Positions 51,101 to 55,560 of a stretch of DNA of 64,000 bases are shown in pieces. The position numbers and the translations under genes were made by a program. The notes beneath the pieces are model-generated. The model was given only the letters and a program-made list of their open reading frames with translations. It searched no databases and was not told the origin of the DNA. Each line of letters opens with the position of its first letter. Position 1 is the stretch's first letter. The DNA is taken from contig OY747723.1 in NCBI GenBank assembly GCA_963556495.2, forward strand, positions 12,556,501-12,620,500, written 5' to 3'. Source of the stretch: Valencia hispanica. Taxonomy: Eukaryota; Chordata; Actinopteri; Cyprinodontiformes; Valenciidae.

Positions 51101-51188
51101 CTCCCCTTAAAGTTATGCCAAAAGCGGTGAAAAGCGACACAAGCGGAGGAGGCATGACAAGAGCCTGGACAGGGAGACGAGTTTGTGA
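1423..51188 (+). CDS. slc4a10: slc4a10, electroneutral sodium bicarbonate cotransporter NBCn2/NCBE (5'-partial; 24 constitutive exons in window)
   Basis: SLC4-family plasma-membrane transporter that brings Na+ and bicarbonate into cells, chiefly neurons and choroid plexus in mammals (family knowledge). The 24 exons listed in the summary total 3273 nt and stay in one frame to TGA at 51186-51188, giving 1090 residues; mammalian SLC4A10 is about 1100, so only the first ~17 residues appear to be missing. Order: cytoplasmic N-domain (about residues 60-400), linker, 14-segment membrane domain (about 440-1000) with the SLC4 signature [16 protein letters not shown], a large extracellular loop with four cysteines and three N-glycosylation sequons, and a C-tail ending ETSL, a class I PDZ ligand. 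SLC4A10 rather than SLC4A7 or SLC4A8 is indicated by the His/Arg-rich stretch followed by EDGRESPS, by [17 protein letters not shown], by [12 protein letters not shown] and by the tail [17 protein letters not shown]. The teleost a/b paralog cannot be decided here. Confidence 0.95.
2388..2645 (-). pseudogene. THAP-domain fragment, likely from a THAP-type transposon
   Basis: The - strand frame carries the second half of a THAP zinc finger: a Trp (WMDFIYAG), then [11 protein letters not shown], then [11 protein letters not shown], matching the C-x-H and AVPTL-like end of the C2CH module. The first Cys pair is missing: the frame meets a stop at 2648-2646, and nearby alternative frames do not restore it. 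THAP domains occur in P-element-like transposases and host regulators; a decayed transposon copy is the simplest reading. Confidence 0.5.
3486..4060 (+). mobile_element. Tc1/mariner-like remnant (transposase 3' end)
   Basis: Begins with gttgtgaaaagtatttctctcc, the usual end of this fish family. From 3820 it carries decayed transposase C-terminal codons (..[11 protein letters not shown].., then the Asn/His-rich end before the stop). Frameshifts and stops throughout. Confidence 0.55.
5586..5745 (+). mobile_element. LINE 3'-end fragment
   Basis: Contains the cognate of ttcctgcccacagccatcat..ctacaac and ends with gggataaataaagtatttt, as in the copies at 18150-18410 and 60030-60308. Confidence 0.5.
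7166..7405 (-). mobile_element. tRNA-derived SINE
   Basis: On the - strand a tRNA-like head reads gtggctcactaggtagaa (A-box type) and aaattcgattcc (B-box type), followed by the common fish SINE body ending gtaagtatgactagc. A body-only copy lies at 29700-29850. Confidence 0.55.
7703..7739. repeat. perfect 15-bp inverted repeat
   Basis: CCGGTGACCACTCAG and its exact reverse complement, separated by 7 bases (AGGTAAA). Confidence 0.85.
8940..9150 (-). mobile_element. L2 LINE fragment
   Basis: Same text as parts of the large L2 copy at 37226-42140, e.g. cagtccatccttgaggtaacaaatgcatagactagtttctcag at 9090-9130 against 38365-38405. Confidence 0.6.
9160..9287 (+). mobile_element. LINE/SINE 3' tail
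   Basis: Reads taaagcactttgagttgc..aagtgcttcataaataaagtt and ends (TGAT)n, a typical tail of fish non-LTR elements. Confidence 0.5.
9770..10070. repeat. ATAGT-type degenerate satellite
   Basis: Imperfect pentamer-like text (atagtatacagtacatagtac..). Continues at 10940-11110 and recurs more strongly at 42895-43790. Confidence 0.5.
10117..10254. repeat. tandem repeat, three copies of a 48-bp unit
   Basis: Unit begins aataatttcagtaactcaat; starts at 10117, 10165 and 10213. Few differences between copies. Confidence 0.9.
10341..10766 (-). mobile_element. L2 LINE 3' end, truncated copy
   Basis: 426 bp nearly identical to 37226-37653. On the - strand it ends ggcgctatataaataaactg then (AATTG)n. 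Confidence 0.85.
11700..13770 (+). mobile_element. CR1/L2-clade LINE, 5'-truncated, reverse transcriptase
   Basis: One frame runs from 11860 through a stop at 12130-12132 to 13566. The main ORF at 12169-13566 (465 codons) shows RT blocks in order: [68 protein letters not shown], and the C-terminal [12 protein letters not shown] typical of fish CR1/L2-like elements. The catalytic F-A-D-D is intact. The endonuclease half is missing. The 3' end has ataaaacccttt and a (TGATTC)n tail that runs into the acceptor of slc4a10 exon 2. Confidence 0.85.
13779..13922 (+). CDS. slc4a10: slc4a10 exon 2 in window (His/Arg-rich region)
   Basis: Acceptor ttattcag/GT, donor TACA/gtaagt. Encodes [14 protein letters not shown], then a run of His/Arg residues, then the acidic EDGRESPSY. 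This His/Arg cluster is characteristic of Na+-coupled SLC4 members. A GT at 13893-13894 (ACAG/gtgaag) is a competing internal donor, but using it would drop the conserved EDGRESPS segment. The acceptor sits directly against the 3' tail of a LINE (see findings). Confidence 0.92.
13923..14750 (+). other. slc4a10: slc4a10 intron, 828 nt, nothing recognised
   Basis: AT-rich single-copy-looking sequence with a good acceptor at its end. No repeat or gene identified. Confidence 0.6.
14751..14889 (+). CDS. slc4a10: slc4a10 exon 3 in window (start of N-domain core)
   Basis: Acceptor gctgcatcag/AC, donor GCAAG/gtaaat. Encodes [19 protein letters not shown], then FTELDEIC and [13 protein letters not shown], the beginning of the folded cytoplasmic domain shared by SLC4 transporters. 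Position 110 or so is Leu (CLREGED) where mammalian SLC4A10 has Trp and SLC4A8 has Met, so the site looks tolerant. The preceding intron is 828 nt and holds no recognised gene. Confidence 0.95.
15074..15234 (+). CDS. slc4a10: slc4a10 exon 4 in window (N-domain)
   Basis: Acceptor gtttccag/G, donor ATTGCAG/gtaaag. Encodes [20 protein letters not shown], then [14 protein letters not shown] and [12 protein letters not shown]. This is one of the most conserved stretches of the SLC4 cytoplasmic domain. The junction codon GAT is completed by the next exon. Confidence 0.96.
15400..15720 (+). mobile_element. Tc1-like transposase N-terminal remnant
   Basis: Frame at 15514-15702 carries the helix-turn-helix text [19 protein letters not shown] then [11 protein letters not shown], the DNA-binding region of Tc1-type transposases. 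The rest is absent. Confidence 0.65.
15890..18410 (+). mobile_element. degraded CR1/L2-type LINE with internal deletions
   Basis: Text in order: start of the endonuclease ORF ([20 protein letters not shown], then [10 protein letters not shown]), a gap where most of the endonuclease is lost, the inter-domain region (16398-16679), the Ser-rich linker (about 16740-17040), a foreign insert (about 17045-17975, itself ending tatatatacagtctatgg, a common fish MITE end), then the 3' end of the RT ORF and tail gggatcaataaagtatttt. No intact ORF. Confidence 0.65.
18420..19278 (+). other. slc4a10: end of slc4a10 intron, nothing recognised
   Basis: AT-rich; no repeat family or ORF of note. Confidence 0.5.
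19279..19467 (+). CDS. slc4a10: slc4a10 exon 5 in window (N-domain)
   Basis: Acceptor ttcctcag/AT, donor AAGAACG/gtgaac. Encodes [20 protein letters not shown], then [20 protein letters not shown] and [15 protein letters not shown]. The [13 protein letters not shown] form separates SLC4A10 from SLC4A8 (RSFAEVGKKQSDP). A 214-codon +1-frame ORF that runs through this exon into the intron is a shadow. Confidence 0.95.
20146..20244. repeat. (GAAG)n microsatellite
   Basis: About 24 near-perfect units. Confidence 0.97.
20402..20850 (-). mobile_element. LINE RT C-terminal fragment
   Basis: The - strand frame at 20717-20415 reads [17 protein letters not shown].. ending [26 protein letters not shown], the characteristic end of CR1/L2-type RT ORFs. 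5' truncated. Confidence 0.7.
21829..21917 (+). CDS. slc4a10: slc4a10 exon 6 in window (variable linker)
   Basis: Acceptor tctctgaaag/GC, donor AGCAAG/gtgagc. Encodes [19 protein letters not shown] then [11 protein letters not shown]. Mammals can insert a ~30-residue cassette right after DFSK. The 277-nt intron that follows here shows no recognisable counterpart. Confidence 0.93.
22195..22352 (+). CDS. slc4a10: slc4a10 exon 7 in window (N-domain)
   Basis: Acceptor ctctctcag/AT, donor ACCAG/gtgatc. Encodes [20 protein letters not shown], then [20 protein letters not shown] and LTEVPITTR. Followed by a 99-nt intron. Confidence 0.95.
22452..22539 (+). CDS. slc4a10: slc4a10 exon 8 in window (N-domain)
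   Basis: Acceptor gttgcacag/G, donor GATGAG/gtgagg. Encodes [20 protein letters not shown] then SIATLMTDE, a near-invariant SLC4 segment. Ends in phase 0. Confidence 0.96.
22590..22642 (+). mobile_element. LINE 3' tail fragment
   Basis: ctgggatcaataaagtatttttgaattgaattgaatt, only 50 nt after an slc4a10 exon. Confidence 0.55.
22643..24558 (+). other. slc4a10: slc4a10 intron, decayed DNA-transposon text
   Basis: 23480-24260 resembles a heavily decayed Tc1-like element (a short frame at 23830-23910 is like a transposase end). 22643-23480 and 24260-24558 show nothing recognised. Confidence 0.4.
24559..24705 (+). CDS. slc4a10: slc4a10 exon 9 in window (end of N-domain)
   Basis: Acceptor acttacag/AT, donor TCACAG/gtaggt. 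Encodes [20 protein letters not shown], then [20 protein letters not shown] and EPPKNVPSQ. Exactly 49 codons in phase 0. Confidence 0.96.
24706..25966 (+). other. slc4a10: slc4a10 intron, probable antisense Tc1-like remnant
   Basis: 24790-25750 reads on the - strand like a non-coding, much-mutated Tc1-type element; ends gcaggaatagatgtggagg..aaaagaattccttgcatg. No ORF survives. Confidence 0.35.
25967..26067 (+). CDS. slc4a10: slc4a10 exon 10 in window (linker before membrane domain)
   Basis: Acceptor ctgtacag/GA, donor GGGAG/gtgagt. Encodes [20 protein letters not shown] then [14 protein letters not shown]. The EKRK...GPELQRTGR frame is typical of Na+-coupled SLC4 proteins just before the first membrane helix. 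Confidence 0.94.
27375..28094. mobile_element. non-autonomous DNA transposon with long terminal inverted repeats
   Basis: The left end (tggggagcctaagttactt..catgggtccct..cgataaaagttattttctgatcc..gatcaaacatatgatgt) is mirrored by the right end read backwards (tggggagcataagtctcc..catgggttccct..cgataaaagttattttctggtcc..aatcaaacatatgctgt). The arms are over 120 bp and imperfect; no ORF between them. Confidence 0.7.
29350..29440 (-). mobile_element. L2 LINE 3' tail, short copy
   Basis: caattcagtttatttatata..ccaattcacaac..tctcaaggccctttac, a diverged version of the tails at 10341 and 37226. Confidence 0.65.
29700..29850 (-). mobile_element. SINE body fragment
   Basis: Shares cagtcatactgaccactcaaagcacttta..gtaggcaagtttgggtttagtgccttgcc with the SINE at 7166-7405. 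Ends 100 nt before an slc4a10 acceptor. Confidence 0.5.
29949..30123 (+). CDS. slc4a10: slc4a10 exon 11 in window (start of membrane domain, TM1)
   Basis: Acceptor tcattgcag/GT, donor CGTGTG/gtaaga. Encodes [18 protein letters not shown], then TM1 [20 protein letters not shown] and [14 protein letters not shown]. Mammals have GRI at the junction; GRV is a conservative change. Ends in phase 0. Confidence 0.96.
30390..31090 (+). pseudogene. Tc1/mariner-like transposase remnant
   Basis: Two frames carry the catalytic half of a Tc1-type transposase: [18 protein letters not shown] at about 30680-30730, then [20 protein letters not shown] at about 30890-30950. A frameshift separates them and the N-terminal half is eroded. 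A relative lies in antisense at 36000-36480. Confidence 0.7.
31395..31686 (+). repeat. dispersed repeat, copy A
   Basis: Shares its whole length with 34162-34446 (ttgttataaactacttagccagcaactc..cctgttgtttggtgacgtctgct..gtggaaacg). Looks like the end of a hAT-type element. Confidence 0.6.
31868..32001 (+). CDS. slc4a10: slc4a10 exon 12 in window (TM2-TM3, SLC4 signature)
   Basis: Acceptor ctttccag/AG, donor TTGCAA/gtaggc. Encodes [20 protein letters not shown], then [20 protein letters not shown] and FKFCK. The GSTGP motif lies in the half-helix that helps form the substrate site in SLC4 proteins. A 97-nt intron follows. Confidence 0.96.
32099..32344 (+). CDS. slc4a10: slc4a10 exon 13 in window (TM4-TM5; GC donor)
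   Basis: Acceptor tgtgcctcag/GG. Encodes [20 protein letters not shown], then [20 protein letters not shown] and [20 protein letters not shown]. The exon must end at 32344, giving TACTG/gcaagt, a GC donor. The GT three bases later (32347) would end the exon in phase 0, and the next exon would then open GTG TAG, a stop. Confidence 0.93.
32345..32796 (+). other. slc4a10: slc4a10 GC-AG intron
   Basis: Begins gcaagt and ends ggacag; 452 nt. The GC donor is the only one that keeps the frame. Nothing else recognised inside. Confidence 0.85.
32797..32902 (+). CDS. slc4a10: slc4a10 exon 14 in window (extracellular loop, glycosylation sites)
   Basis: Acceptor ccttggacag/GT, donor GTCAAG/gtaaag. Encodes the large extracellular loop: [20 protein letters not shown], then [15 protein letters not shown]. 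Three N-X-S/T sequons (NET, NIT, NWT) stand at positions equivalent to those in mammals. The two cysteines here pair in family models with two in the next exon. Confidence 0.93.
32903..34972 (+). other. slc4a10: slc4a10 intron
   Basis: 33130-33380 resembles the end of a Tc1-like element (gttgtgaaaacgtatttaccccc). 33520-34160 is unassigned repeat-like text and copy B of the dispersed repeat follows. 34447-34960 shows nothing. Confidence 0.45.
34162..34446 (+). repeat. dispersed repeat, copy B
   Basis: Same orientation as copy A, roughly three-quarters identical by eye; ends at gatagtggaaacggg. Confidence 0.6.
34973..35134 (+). CDS. slc4a10: slc4a10 exon 15 in window (end of loop, TM6)
   Basis: Acceptor ggccagtag/GAG; the AG four bases earlier would put TAG in frame. 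Donor ACGAAG/gtaaga. Encodes [20 protein letters not shown] then [20 protein letters not shown] and KTSRYFPTK. Contains the second pair of loop cysteines and TM6. Confidence 0.94.
35850..36480 (-). pseudogene. antisense Tc1-like transposase remnant
   Basis: The - strand frame at 36266-36084 reads [20 protein letters not shown].. then [13 protein letters not shown], the eroded cognate of [15 protein letters not shown] in the copy at 30390. Confidence 0.6.
37967..40167 (-). pseudogene. L2 LINE ORF2, reverse transcriptase part (broken)
   Basis: RT blocks spread over three frames: [60 protein letters not shown] in place of [40 protein letters not shown]. Stops and frameshifts near 39155 and 38770. 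Confidence 0.85.
40206..40907 (-). pseudogene. L2 LINE ORF2, endonuclease part
   Basis: AP-endonuclease-like domain: [50 protein letters not shown]. The frame is lost just after this by a 1-nt change, and the SDHFLI end is in another frame. Confidence 0.85.
41001..41885 (-). CDS. L2 LINE ORF1: coiled coil plus SGNH-type esterase domain
   Basis: 294 codons, uninterrupted. A short heptad region ([17 protein letters not shown]) is followed by a Pro-rich stretch and an SGNH-hydrolase fold: nucleophile block [16 protein letters not shown] (Gly/Asn block) and RRDGIHPT with the Asp-x-x-His pair. This matches the esterase-type ORF1 of fish L2 elements such as ZfL2. In those, ORF1p binds nucleic acid and oligomerises by its coiled coil. 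All catalytic blocks look intact although the partner ORF2 is broken. Confidence 0.85.
   Translation of the reverse strand: MASLFSPVSNSSLLSCSLCQMFSYFPASFSDNGNCNKFNIFVALEARVSELEARLRAVEKPAASQSPLASAEPTRIEPPCRPPVEPAQPGPQAGWVTVRRKHSSRTQPPGHHQPVHVSNRFSPLSDTPAEKPTLVIGSSIVRNVALETQLTIVKCLPGARTADIKSYLKLLAKDKRKYSKIVIHAGGNDTRLCQSEVTKISVASMRKFAKTMSDSVIFSGPLHDRTSDDMFSRMLSFHQWLSRWCPANEVGYIDNWQTFWGKPGLIRRDGIHPTLDGAALLSRNMAEFISPPKH
42731..42844 (+). CDS. slc4a10: slc4a10 exon 16 in window (TM7)
   Basis: Acceptor ttctgtccag/GT, donor TTCAAA/gtaagc. Encodes [20 protein letters not shown] then [18 protein letters not shown]. The preceding 7.6-kb intron holds a nearly full-length L2 LINE in antisense. Confidence 0.96.
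42845..43990 (+). other. slc4a10: slc4a10 intron made largely of ATAGT-type satellite
   Basis: 1146-nt intron; about 900 nt is degenerate tatagtacagtatag-like repeat. Confidence 0.8.
42895..43790. repeat. degenerate ATAGT/ACAGT satellite
   Basis: Repeated cores of tatag, tacag and catag at 5-bp spacing, with frequent point changes and a 150-bp unrelated island at 43000-43190. Long ORFs on the - strand here (Tyr/Leu/Ile-rich) are artefacts. Confidence 0.85.
43991..44152 (+). CDS. slc4a10: slc4a10 exon 17 in window (TM8)
   Basis: Acceptor tccctgtag/CC, donor CTGAAG/gtttta (weak). Encodes [20 protein letters not shown] then [20 protein letters not shown] and INRKEHKLK, 54 codons in phase 0. 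Near-identical to family members across TM8. Confidence 0.96.
44257..44508 (+). CDS. slc4a10: slc4a10 exon 18 in window (TM9-TM10)
   Basis: Acceptor gtccctgcag/AA, donor CTAAAG/gtcaga. Encodes [20 protein letters not shown], then [20 protein letters not shown], then [20 protein letters not shown] and [18 protein letters not shown]. At 84 codons it is the largest exon. Confidence 0.97.
44915..44983 (+). CDS. slc4a10: slc4a10 exon 19 in window (re-entrant/TM11 region)
   Basis: Acceptor ctcttcccag/TT, donor ATTCAG/gtgggt. Encodes [20 protein letters not shown] then GIQ, 23 codons in phase 0. Next intron is 87 nt. Confidence 0.96.
45071..45244 (+). CDS. slc4a10: slc4a10 exon 20 in window (TM12-TM13)
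   Basis: Acceptor gccttggaag/TT has a poor pyrimidine tract but is the only AG that keeps IQ/FFDR. Donor ATGATG/gtaacc. Encodes [20 protein letters not shown], then [20 protein letters not shown] and [14 protein letters not shown]. Confidence 0.95.
45326..45451 (+). CDS. slc4a10: slc4a10 exon 21 in window (TM14 and start of C-tail)
   Basis: Acceptor cttccccag/GT. Encodes [20 protein letters not shown] then [20 protein letters not shown]. The donor GAG/gtgcag is weak at +4 and +5; read-through adds Val-Gln and then stops at TAG (45458-45460). The [16 protein letters not shown] block is the membrane-proximal tail of this subfamily. Confidence 0.92.
45541..45605 (+). CDS. slc4a10: slc4a10 exon 22 in window (acidic C-tail)
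   Basis: Acceptor tctttctgcag/GA, donor TATAG/gtgagt. Encodes [20 protein letters not shown] then YR across the junction, matching the acidic tail and PLEGHYR motif of SLC4A10. The preceding intron is only 89 nt. Confidence 0.94.
46178..46272. repeat. (TTTC)n microsatellite
   Basis: About 23 units with one interruption near 46242. Confidence 0.95.
46482..48036 (+). mobile_element. CR1/L2-type LINE, 5'-truncated, intact 451-codon RT frame
   Basis: One open frame at 46482-47837 starts inside the RT domain ([13 protein letters not shown]) and contains [41 protein letters not shown] with both catalytic Asp, [38 protein letters not shown] and the C-terminal SRLKTHLFR. The 3' UTR ends caaataaaattgccttgccttgcc. 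Not a host gene: the endonuclease is missing and there is no promoter. Same family as the antisense copies at 56565-58990 and 59690-60405. Confidence 0.9.
48055..48135. repeat. (AT)n microsatellite
   Basis: About 40 uninterrupted units, 19 nt after the LINE tail. Confidence 0.97.
48708..48821 (+). CDS. slc4a10: slc4a10 exon 23 in window (C-tail)
   Basis: Acceptor gtttaaag/G, donor AAAAAG/gtaagc. Encodes [14 protein letters not shown], then a less conserved stretch ending [10 protein letters not shown]. It ends in phase 2 (AG), so the next codon is Ser with either downstream exon: AG+C into the 49082 exon, AG+T into the 51113 exon. Confidence 0.92.
49082..49119 (+). CDS. slc4a10: slc4a10 alternative terminal-coding exon (tail SSPS-stop)
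   Basis: A 38-nt segment bounded by a pyrimidine-rich acceptor (ctacccctaag) and a good donor (CAAAG/gtaagc). Entered in phase 2 it reads S-S-P-S then TAA at 49092-49094. From memory, the short form of mammalian SLC4A10 also ends in SSPS and arises from a small cassette exon at this place. Inclusion removes the PDZ-binding ETSL end; the remaining exon bases would be 3' UTR. An internal acceptor (ctctcag at 49102) would also give an early stop. Confidence 0.75.
50236..50930. mobile_element. MITE with gaggtgggtag inverted ends
   Basis: Left end cagaggtgggtagcgtagccagaaattgtactcaagtaaaag-type text; right end reads tactacccacctctg. Internal actcaagtaagagtagt text occurs on both sides. No ORF. 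Confidence 0.6.
51113..51188 (+). CDS. slc4a10: slc4a10 last coding exon (PDZ-motif C-terminus)
   Basis: Acceptor ccccttaaag/TT. Joined directly to exon 23 it reads [20 protein letters not shown] then RETSL and TGA. The Lys/Arg-rich tail ending E-T-S-L is a class I PDZ ligand, like the C-termini of SLC4A7 and of the long NCBE form. The 3' UTR starts at 51189. Confidence 0.93.
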
Positions 51189-53540
51189 TGACACATGCTG
51201 GTGACACCACTGTGCTGTCAATCAGTAAATACAACAAAAAAAAAAAACACAAAAAAAAGGCTAAACAAATATACCGTGCCACACTCCACCACCTATGTAC
51301 TGTGCTACACTGTGTTTTTATTCATGTATGTCTATGTGCAAGTTCAAAAGAAAGAACAAGATGTTGGGAACCATAAGCAACATAAGAAAACTCACTGAGT
51401 TGGGTACCGAGTTAAGCAACCAGAAAGGAAGGGCCAACTATGGACATAAATTGGTTCACAATCAGACCAGCAATGAGTATGTAAAGGACCAGTTTGTGAA
51501 GAGCTAGCATTTCTACAGTAGGCAGCAGAGGGTATGTATGGTAGCATTGCCACTGGAGTGACATTGGCAGTATTTCACATAATTTGTTGAAGCTGGGTTG
51601 TGCTGGTAATACTGCAGTTTTTGGATTTGATGAGCTGTCTTCATTTTCTGGCCTTCAGGACCTGAAGAAGTAGCTGATTGAAGGATGCCTGTAAGACATT
51701 GTTTTTAATGGTACTCCAAAGAAATATTTTGTATTTGTTTGGTAAATACAAATAAATTGGCTTCTTTTGCGGCGTTTCATTTAGTACTGAAGTGGAACTT
51801 TGGATCTGGGAATGATATCAAATCCAACATAACCATGCTTGAAAATCAGCAGGATTTGCTATATGAAATGCTAACTGATCAGAATAAACAGATTGAAATA
51901 GAAACTAATTACAGTGTGTTTTTCTGCATTTTGTACATTCAACCTCTAAATGAGGCTGTTTGTGTAAAAGATTTTGTCAAAAGTGCAACAAAAATAGAAA
52001 ACGTTTTCTACCGCAACTTTCACTAAATTTTATACGCCAGGCAAGCTTACTGGATTTTGATCCCACTCAGAATTCCAACTTATAGAGACGTTCTGGTACA
52101 TAACTAGAATGCCTCACGGAACTACAACCAATCAAGCACTGCCATGGAATACAAATGTAAAAAAAAAAAAAGAGTCCTTTTGTGATGCTATGTTAGAATG
52201 TCTGTCAAAATAGCAGTACTTCAACAGCTTGGTGGTGCTTGTTACTATACCTCCGCCAAGGAGGTTATGTTTTCGCCAGGGTTTGTTTGTCTGTTATTTT
52301 TGCAACATAACTCAAAAAGTTGTTGGTGGATTTCAATGAAATCTTCAAGAAATGTCTGCAATGGGACCGGGAACAACTGATCTAAATTTAGGGCTGATCA
52401 AAGAATCTGCAGGGGAAGGGAGGGTGTTGGGGGGACTGAGCTGCCTTGGCGGAGGTCTGCGATTTCCGAGTGCTTTTCTAGTTACAAAGAGTTTACAACC
52501 TCTGCTCTAGATGTTTCAGCTGCCATCACTCATTACTAGTCTGCTTGTGTATTTAACTACATCCAAACTGGACCTTTCCTTCTTGTCGCCTAACTTGGTG
52601 TGGACCATTAAGTGTAATGGTGATACAGTACCAGCAACAGAATGAGGCCAGAATTATGACTCCAACAGCATCTTAGTCAATAGGCCAATCGCTGACGGAT
52701 TTTAAATGATTTTTAACGTTCTTTGTTTCTTCGTATTTTGTATGTGTTTATATTTTTCCAAGAACAACTGCGAGTTGTCTCCTGCCACAGAGAGTGCAAA
52801 TGGATTTTATGTGGAGCAATGAATGCTGCAGCAGAATTTCGCACCTTAGAATAGTAACTGATTAGATGTCTGCCAGGACGAATCCAACTCACAGGTACCT
52901 AAGAGCGCTGGCTATGTAACTTTCTGAAAGTATACATTTTATATATACTATGATGTAAATCTAAATGTCTGTGTCAGTGACTGTGTTCACCCTTGATGTT
53001 GCACATATAAATGTTTCTCCTTCAGTCGAGCGTTTCCTCAGTTTAACCTCCTGAGAAATTTCCATTTTAGCCTTCTTACTAAGAATGAACTGATAAGATT
53101 GATACCTCTGATGGGCCCTGGGTCAATTCCCCCTTTGCCAATTCATAACTATGTTGCTATTTCATTGCCTTCTACTGTAACCAAGCCAATTTGCTGTCAT
53201 GTACTTTCAACCATGGTAAATAAGTTGATTTTTCTTTGTAGTCAAGTATTTATTAAAAATTTCAATAAATGCTCAATCTCATGTACAACTTACCTTCAGG
53301 GTTAAAAAATAATAATCCTCTGTATAACACCCTATTTCCATTTCTTTTGGTTAGTATCCCCACTTTAATCAGTTGACTTTTATGAAATATGACACGTTAT
53401 GATCCCAAAACCATATAATTCATAACAATCTAGTGCTGGTAGATATTTAGAGTCAAGTCATATAGTACATTTTCTTTCAGTAGTCTATAGATGACAGATG
53501 TCTTCTTTAAAATATCAATTGTAAAAGTTTATTTGAAACA
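51189..53540. other. slc4a10 3' UTR and flank
   Basis: The 3' UTR begins here; its end is not certain. 52240-52500 is a repeat ending ggcggaggtctgcgatttcc..gagtgcttttctagtt, whose actagaaaagcactc terminus also occurs at 20247 and, altered, at 59184. The rest shows no gene. Confidence 0.45.
51751..51756 (+). promoter_or_regulatory. candidate poly(A) signal for slc4a10
   Basis: AATAAA, 563 nt past the stop codon. Others occur at 51883 and 53264; the real site cannot be chosen from sequence alone. Confidence 0.35.
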
Positions 53541-53619
53541 TCCTGCGGACAGGTACAAGGTACACATGTTTAATATGAAATGACCCATGGGAGACAGCAC
53601 CAATTCCACCTGAGAAACG

Positions 53620-55560
53620 GATCTACAAAACAACCACAACAACAAAACACGAAATGGCAAAGGGGCGAAATAAACGCAAAGCTGAAGCTAGCAGCAGGTT
53701 AGCTTTCTAAGCACAACAATTGAAAATGTTGGCTCAGCTTCAGAGTAACAAATATGTCCAAATGTCCCAAACTACAAAGGTAGTGATCAAAAAGCTAGAG
53801 CTAAAGTTACTGGGAGGTTGACTTGGTTGACAAAGACTGAAAATGTGGAAACATTTTTTTTTTTTTTTCAAAATCTGGTCTGACTCAAGTGTAACACCTA
53901 AAGCACTTTATATCTATTCTGATTTATTCTAGAAACTTTATACCAAGTTATTTCAACAAAACGGAAATCAAAATCACTTCATGCTAGCATTAACATTTCA
54001 TTTCTTGAAGAAATGCAAAAGCCATATCAGTCTTTCCAAATTACTTTTCCAAGGTAAGAATCGTTTTCCCTGCTCTAGTTGGTACAAAACATCCCGTGGC
54101 AAACTGCTCCTTTTCATATAGGAAATAGCTGGTTAATGCATTTCTGAAACTGCAAAGAACATAACAAAATAAACATGAAGCTAAAGCTGGTGGGAGGTTT
54201 GCTTGGTTAAGCACGAAGAATGTAAATCACCCAGCTGAAACTAAGGAGCACTTTATATCATGTGTCATTCCAGAAACTTCATACAATGTAATTTCTTTGT
54301 GCAAAACTGGTATTAAAACTGGTCTTTGCAAGCATTAGCACATATTCGTTGAAGAGATACAAGGGGCATTTAGACTTTTCGGTTCACACCATCAATGTCG
54401 AAAGTAAAAGAGCTTAGTTCTCTCCTATAGTTGGTATGAATTCTCCAACGGTAAACTATTTTATTTTGCCCCCCGACCCCCTCCAAGAAAAACAAAAAAG
54501 CTTTAAAAAAAATTGTATGACATGTTCAAAACTATCAGGCTTCAAAATGGTGAGTTGGTGTCACTGTCAGCACCTATCTCATAAAACACAAAGCTAAAGT
54601 TATACATTTTGCTTGGCTGAGCGGAAAGATTGTAAATAACGAAACCGTTCTGTCTTTTCTCTGACGTAACTGCAGTGCTATGAAAAAGTATTTGACCCCT
54701 TACAGACTTCTTCTGTTTTTGTTTTTTTGTTAAACCTTAATGTTTCAGATTGTCAAATTCTATCATCAGACAAGAATAGACACGAAATGCAGTTTTCGTT
54801 TATCAAGGGAAAATGCTATCCAATCAAACCGGACTTTGAAAAAGTAATTGCTCTTCCCTTGTTAAATTATAAATTACCTGTGATTTGCCAAATTTTTTGC
54901 AAAGCTGAGTTCAGTTTCACAAGCTACACCCAGGCCTAACTACACCTGAGCCTGTAGAATCAAGACATCATTTGAATAGAACCTGATGTGAAAATCCTGA
55001 AGTAGGCTGAAATATAAAAAAAAAACAACCAATGCTTCAAGCCCAGATCTGCTTTGCTGCATCTGGTGCTGAACAAATTGCTGTAATTGAAAGAATTACA
55101 AATTCTGCAAAATGTCCACCAGTTCATGCCTTTACCCCAGGCCTTCTTCCTTAGTAAACCAACAAATCCACATCTTAATTTATCGAAAAGAACAAATTAA
55201 AGGTTTTGGAGTGGCCTTCCAAATTCCTATGAATATTCATTTTTTAATTTTATTGAACAAATGTCTTTGTCGGATATCAAAATGGTTTTGATCCGAAGTG
55301 TGGCAAAATGTAAAAACAGAAGAAATGTGGAAGGGGGAAAATAATTTTTACAGGACTGTAAAATGCCTAAAGCTGACAAGCACTTTATATCTTCTTCTGT
55401 CTATTCCAAAAAGCTTGTTAAATGTAATTTGTTCAAAATAGGACTCTAAATCTGTTCTTGCTAGCATTAGCATCTCATTTAATGTAGAAATATCAGAGCC
55501 ATATCAGTCTTTTCAATTTACTCTTCCAAAGTAAGAAAGTGAACGAGCTTATTTCCCGGT
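53620..55560. repeat. three diverged copies of a local repeat unit, the third split by a MITE
   Basis: Copies at about 53680-54060, 54160-54420 and 54580-54670 plus 55365-55550 share gaagctaaagctggtgggagg, agcactttatatc..attc..agaaacttcata, and gctagcattagcatctcatttcttgaagaaat..ccatatcagtctttcc. No ORF. Confidence 0.6.
54673..55360. mobile_element. MITE-like element inside a repeat copy
   Basis: Ends cagtgctatgaaaaagtatttgaccccttacagacttcttctgttttt and, reversed, cagtcctgtaaaaattattttcccccttccacatttcttctgttttt. Internal frames are not transposase-like. Confidence 0.65.

Larger units (their letters stand above)
48822..51112 (+). other. slc4a10: last slc4a10 intron(s), around the alternative exon
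   Basis: 49510-50220 is a non-coding antisense Tc1-like element (caccccttgaacattttgtcgcgttacaaccac). 50230-50930 is a palindromic repeat whose ends both read as gaggtgggtag (50240 forward; 50925 reverse) with aagtaaaagtac motifs, a common fish MITE. Other parts show nothing. Confidence 0.5.

Noticed and set aside
1423..51188. Assignment to SLC4A7 or SLC4A8
   Set aside because: The extracellular loop ([13 protein letters not shown]) and parts of the membrane domain resemble these paralogs, but the N-domain and the [16 protein letters not shown] tail fit SLC4A10, and the gcg neighbour agrees.
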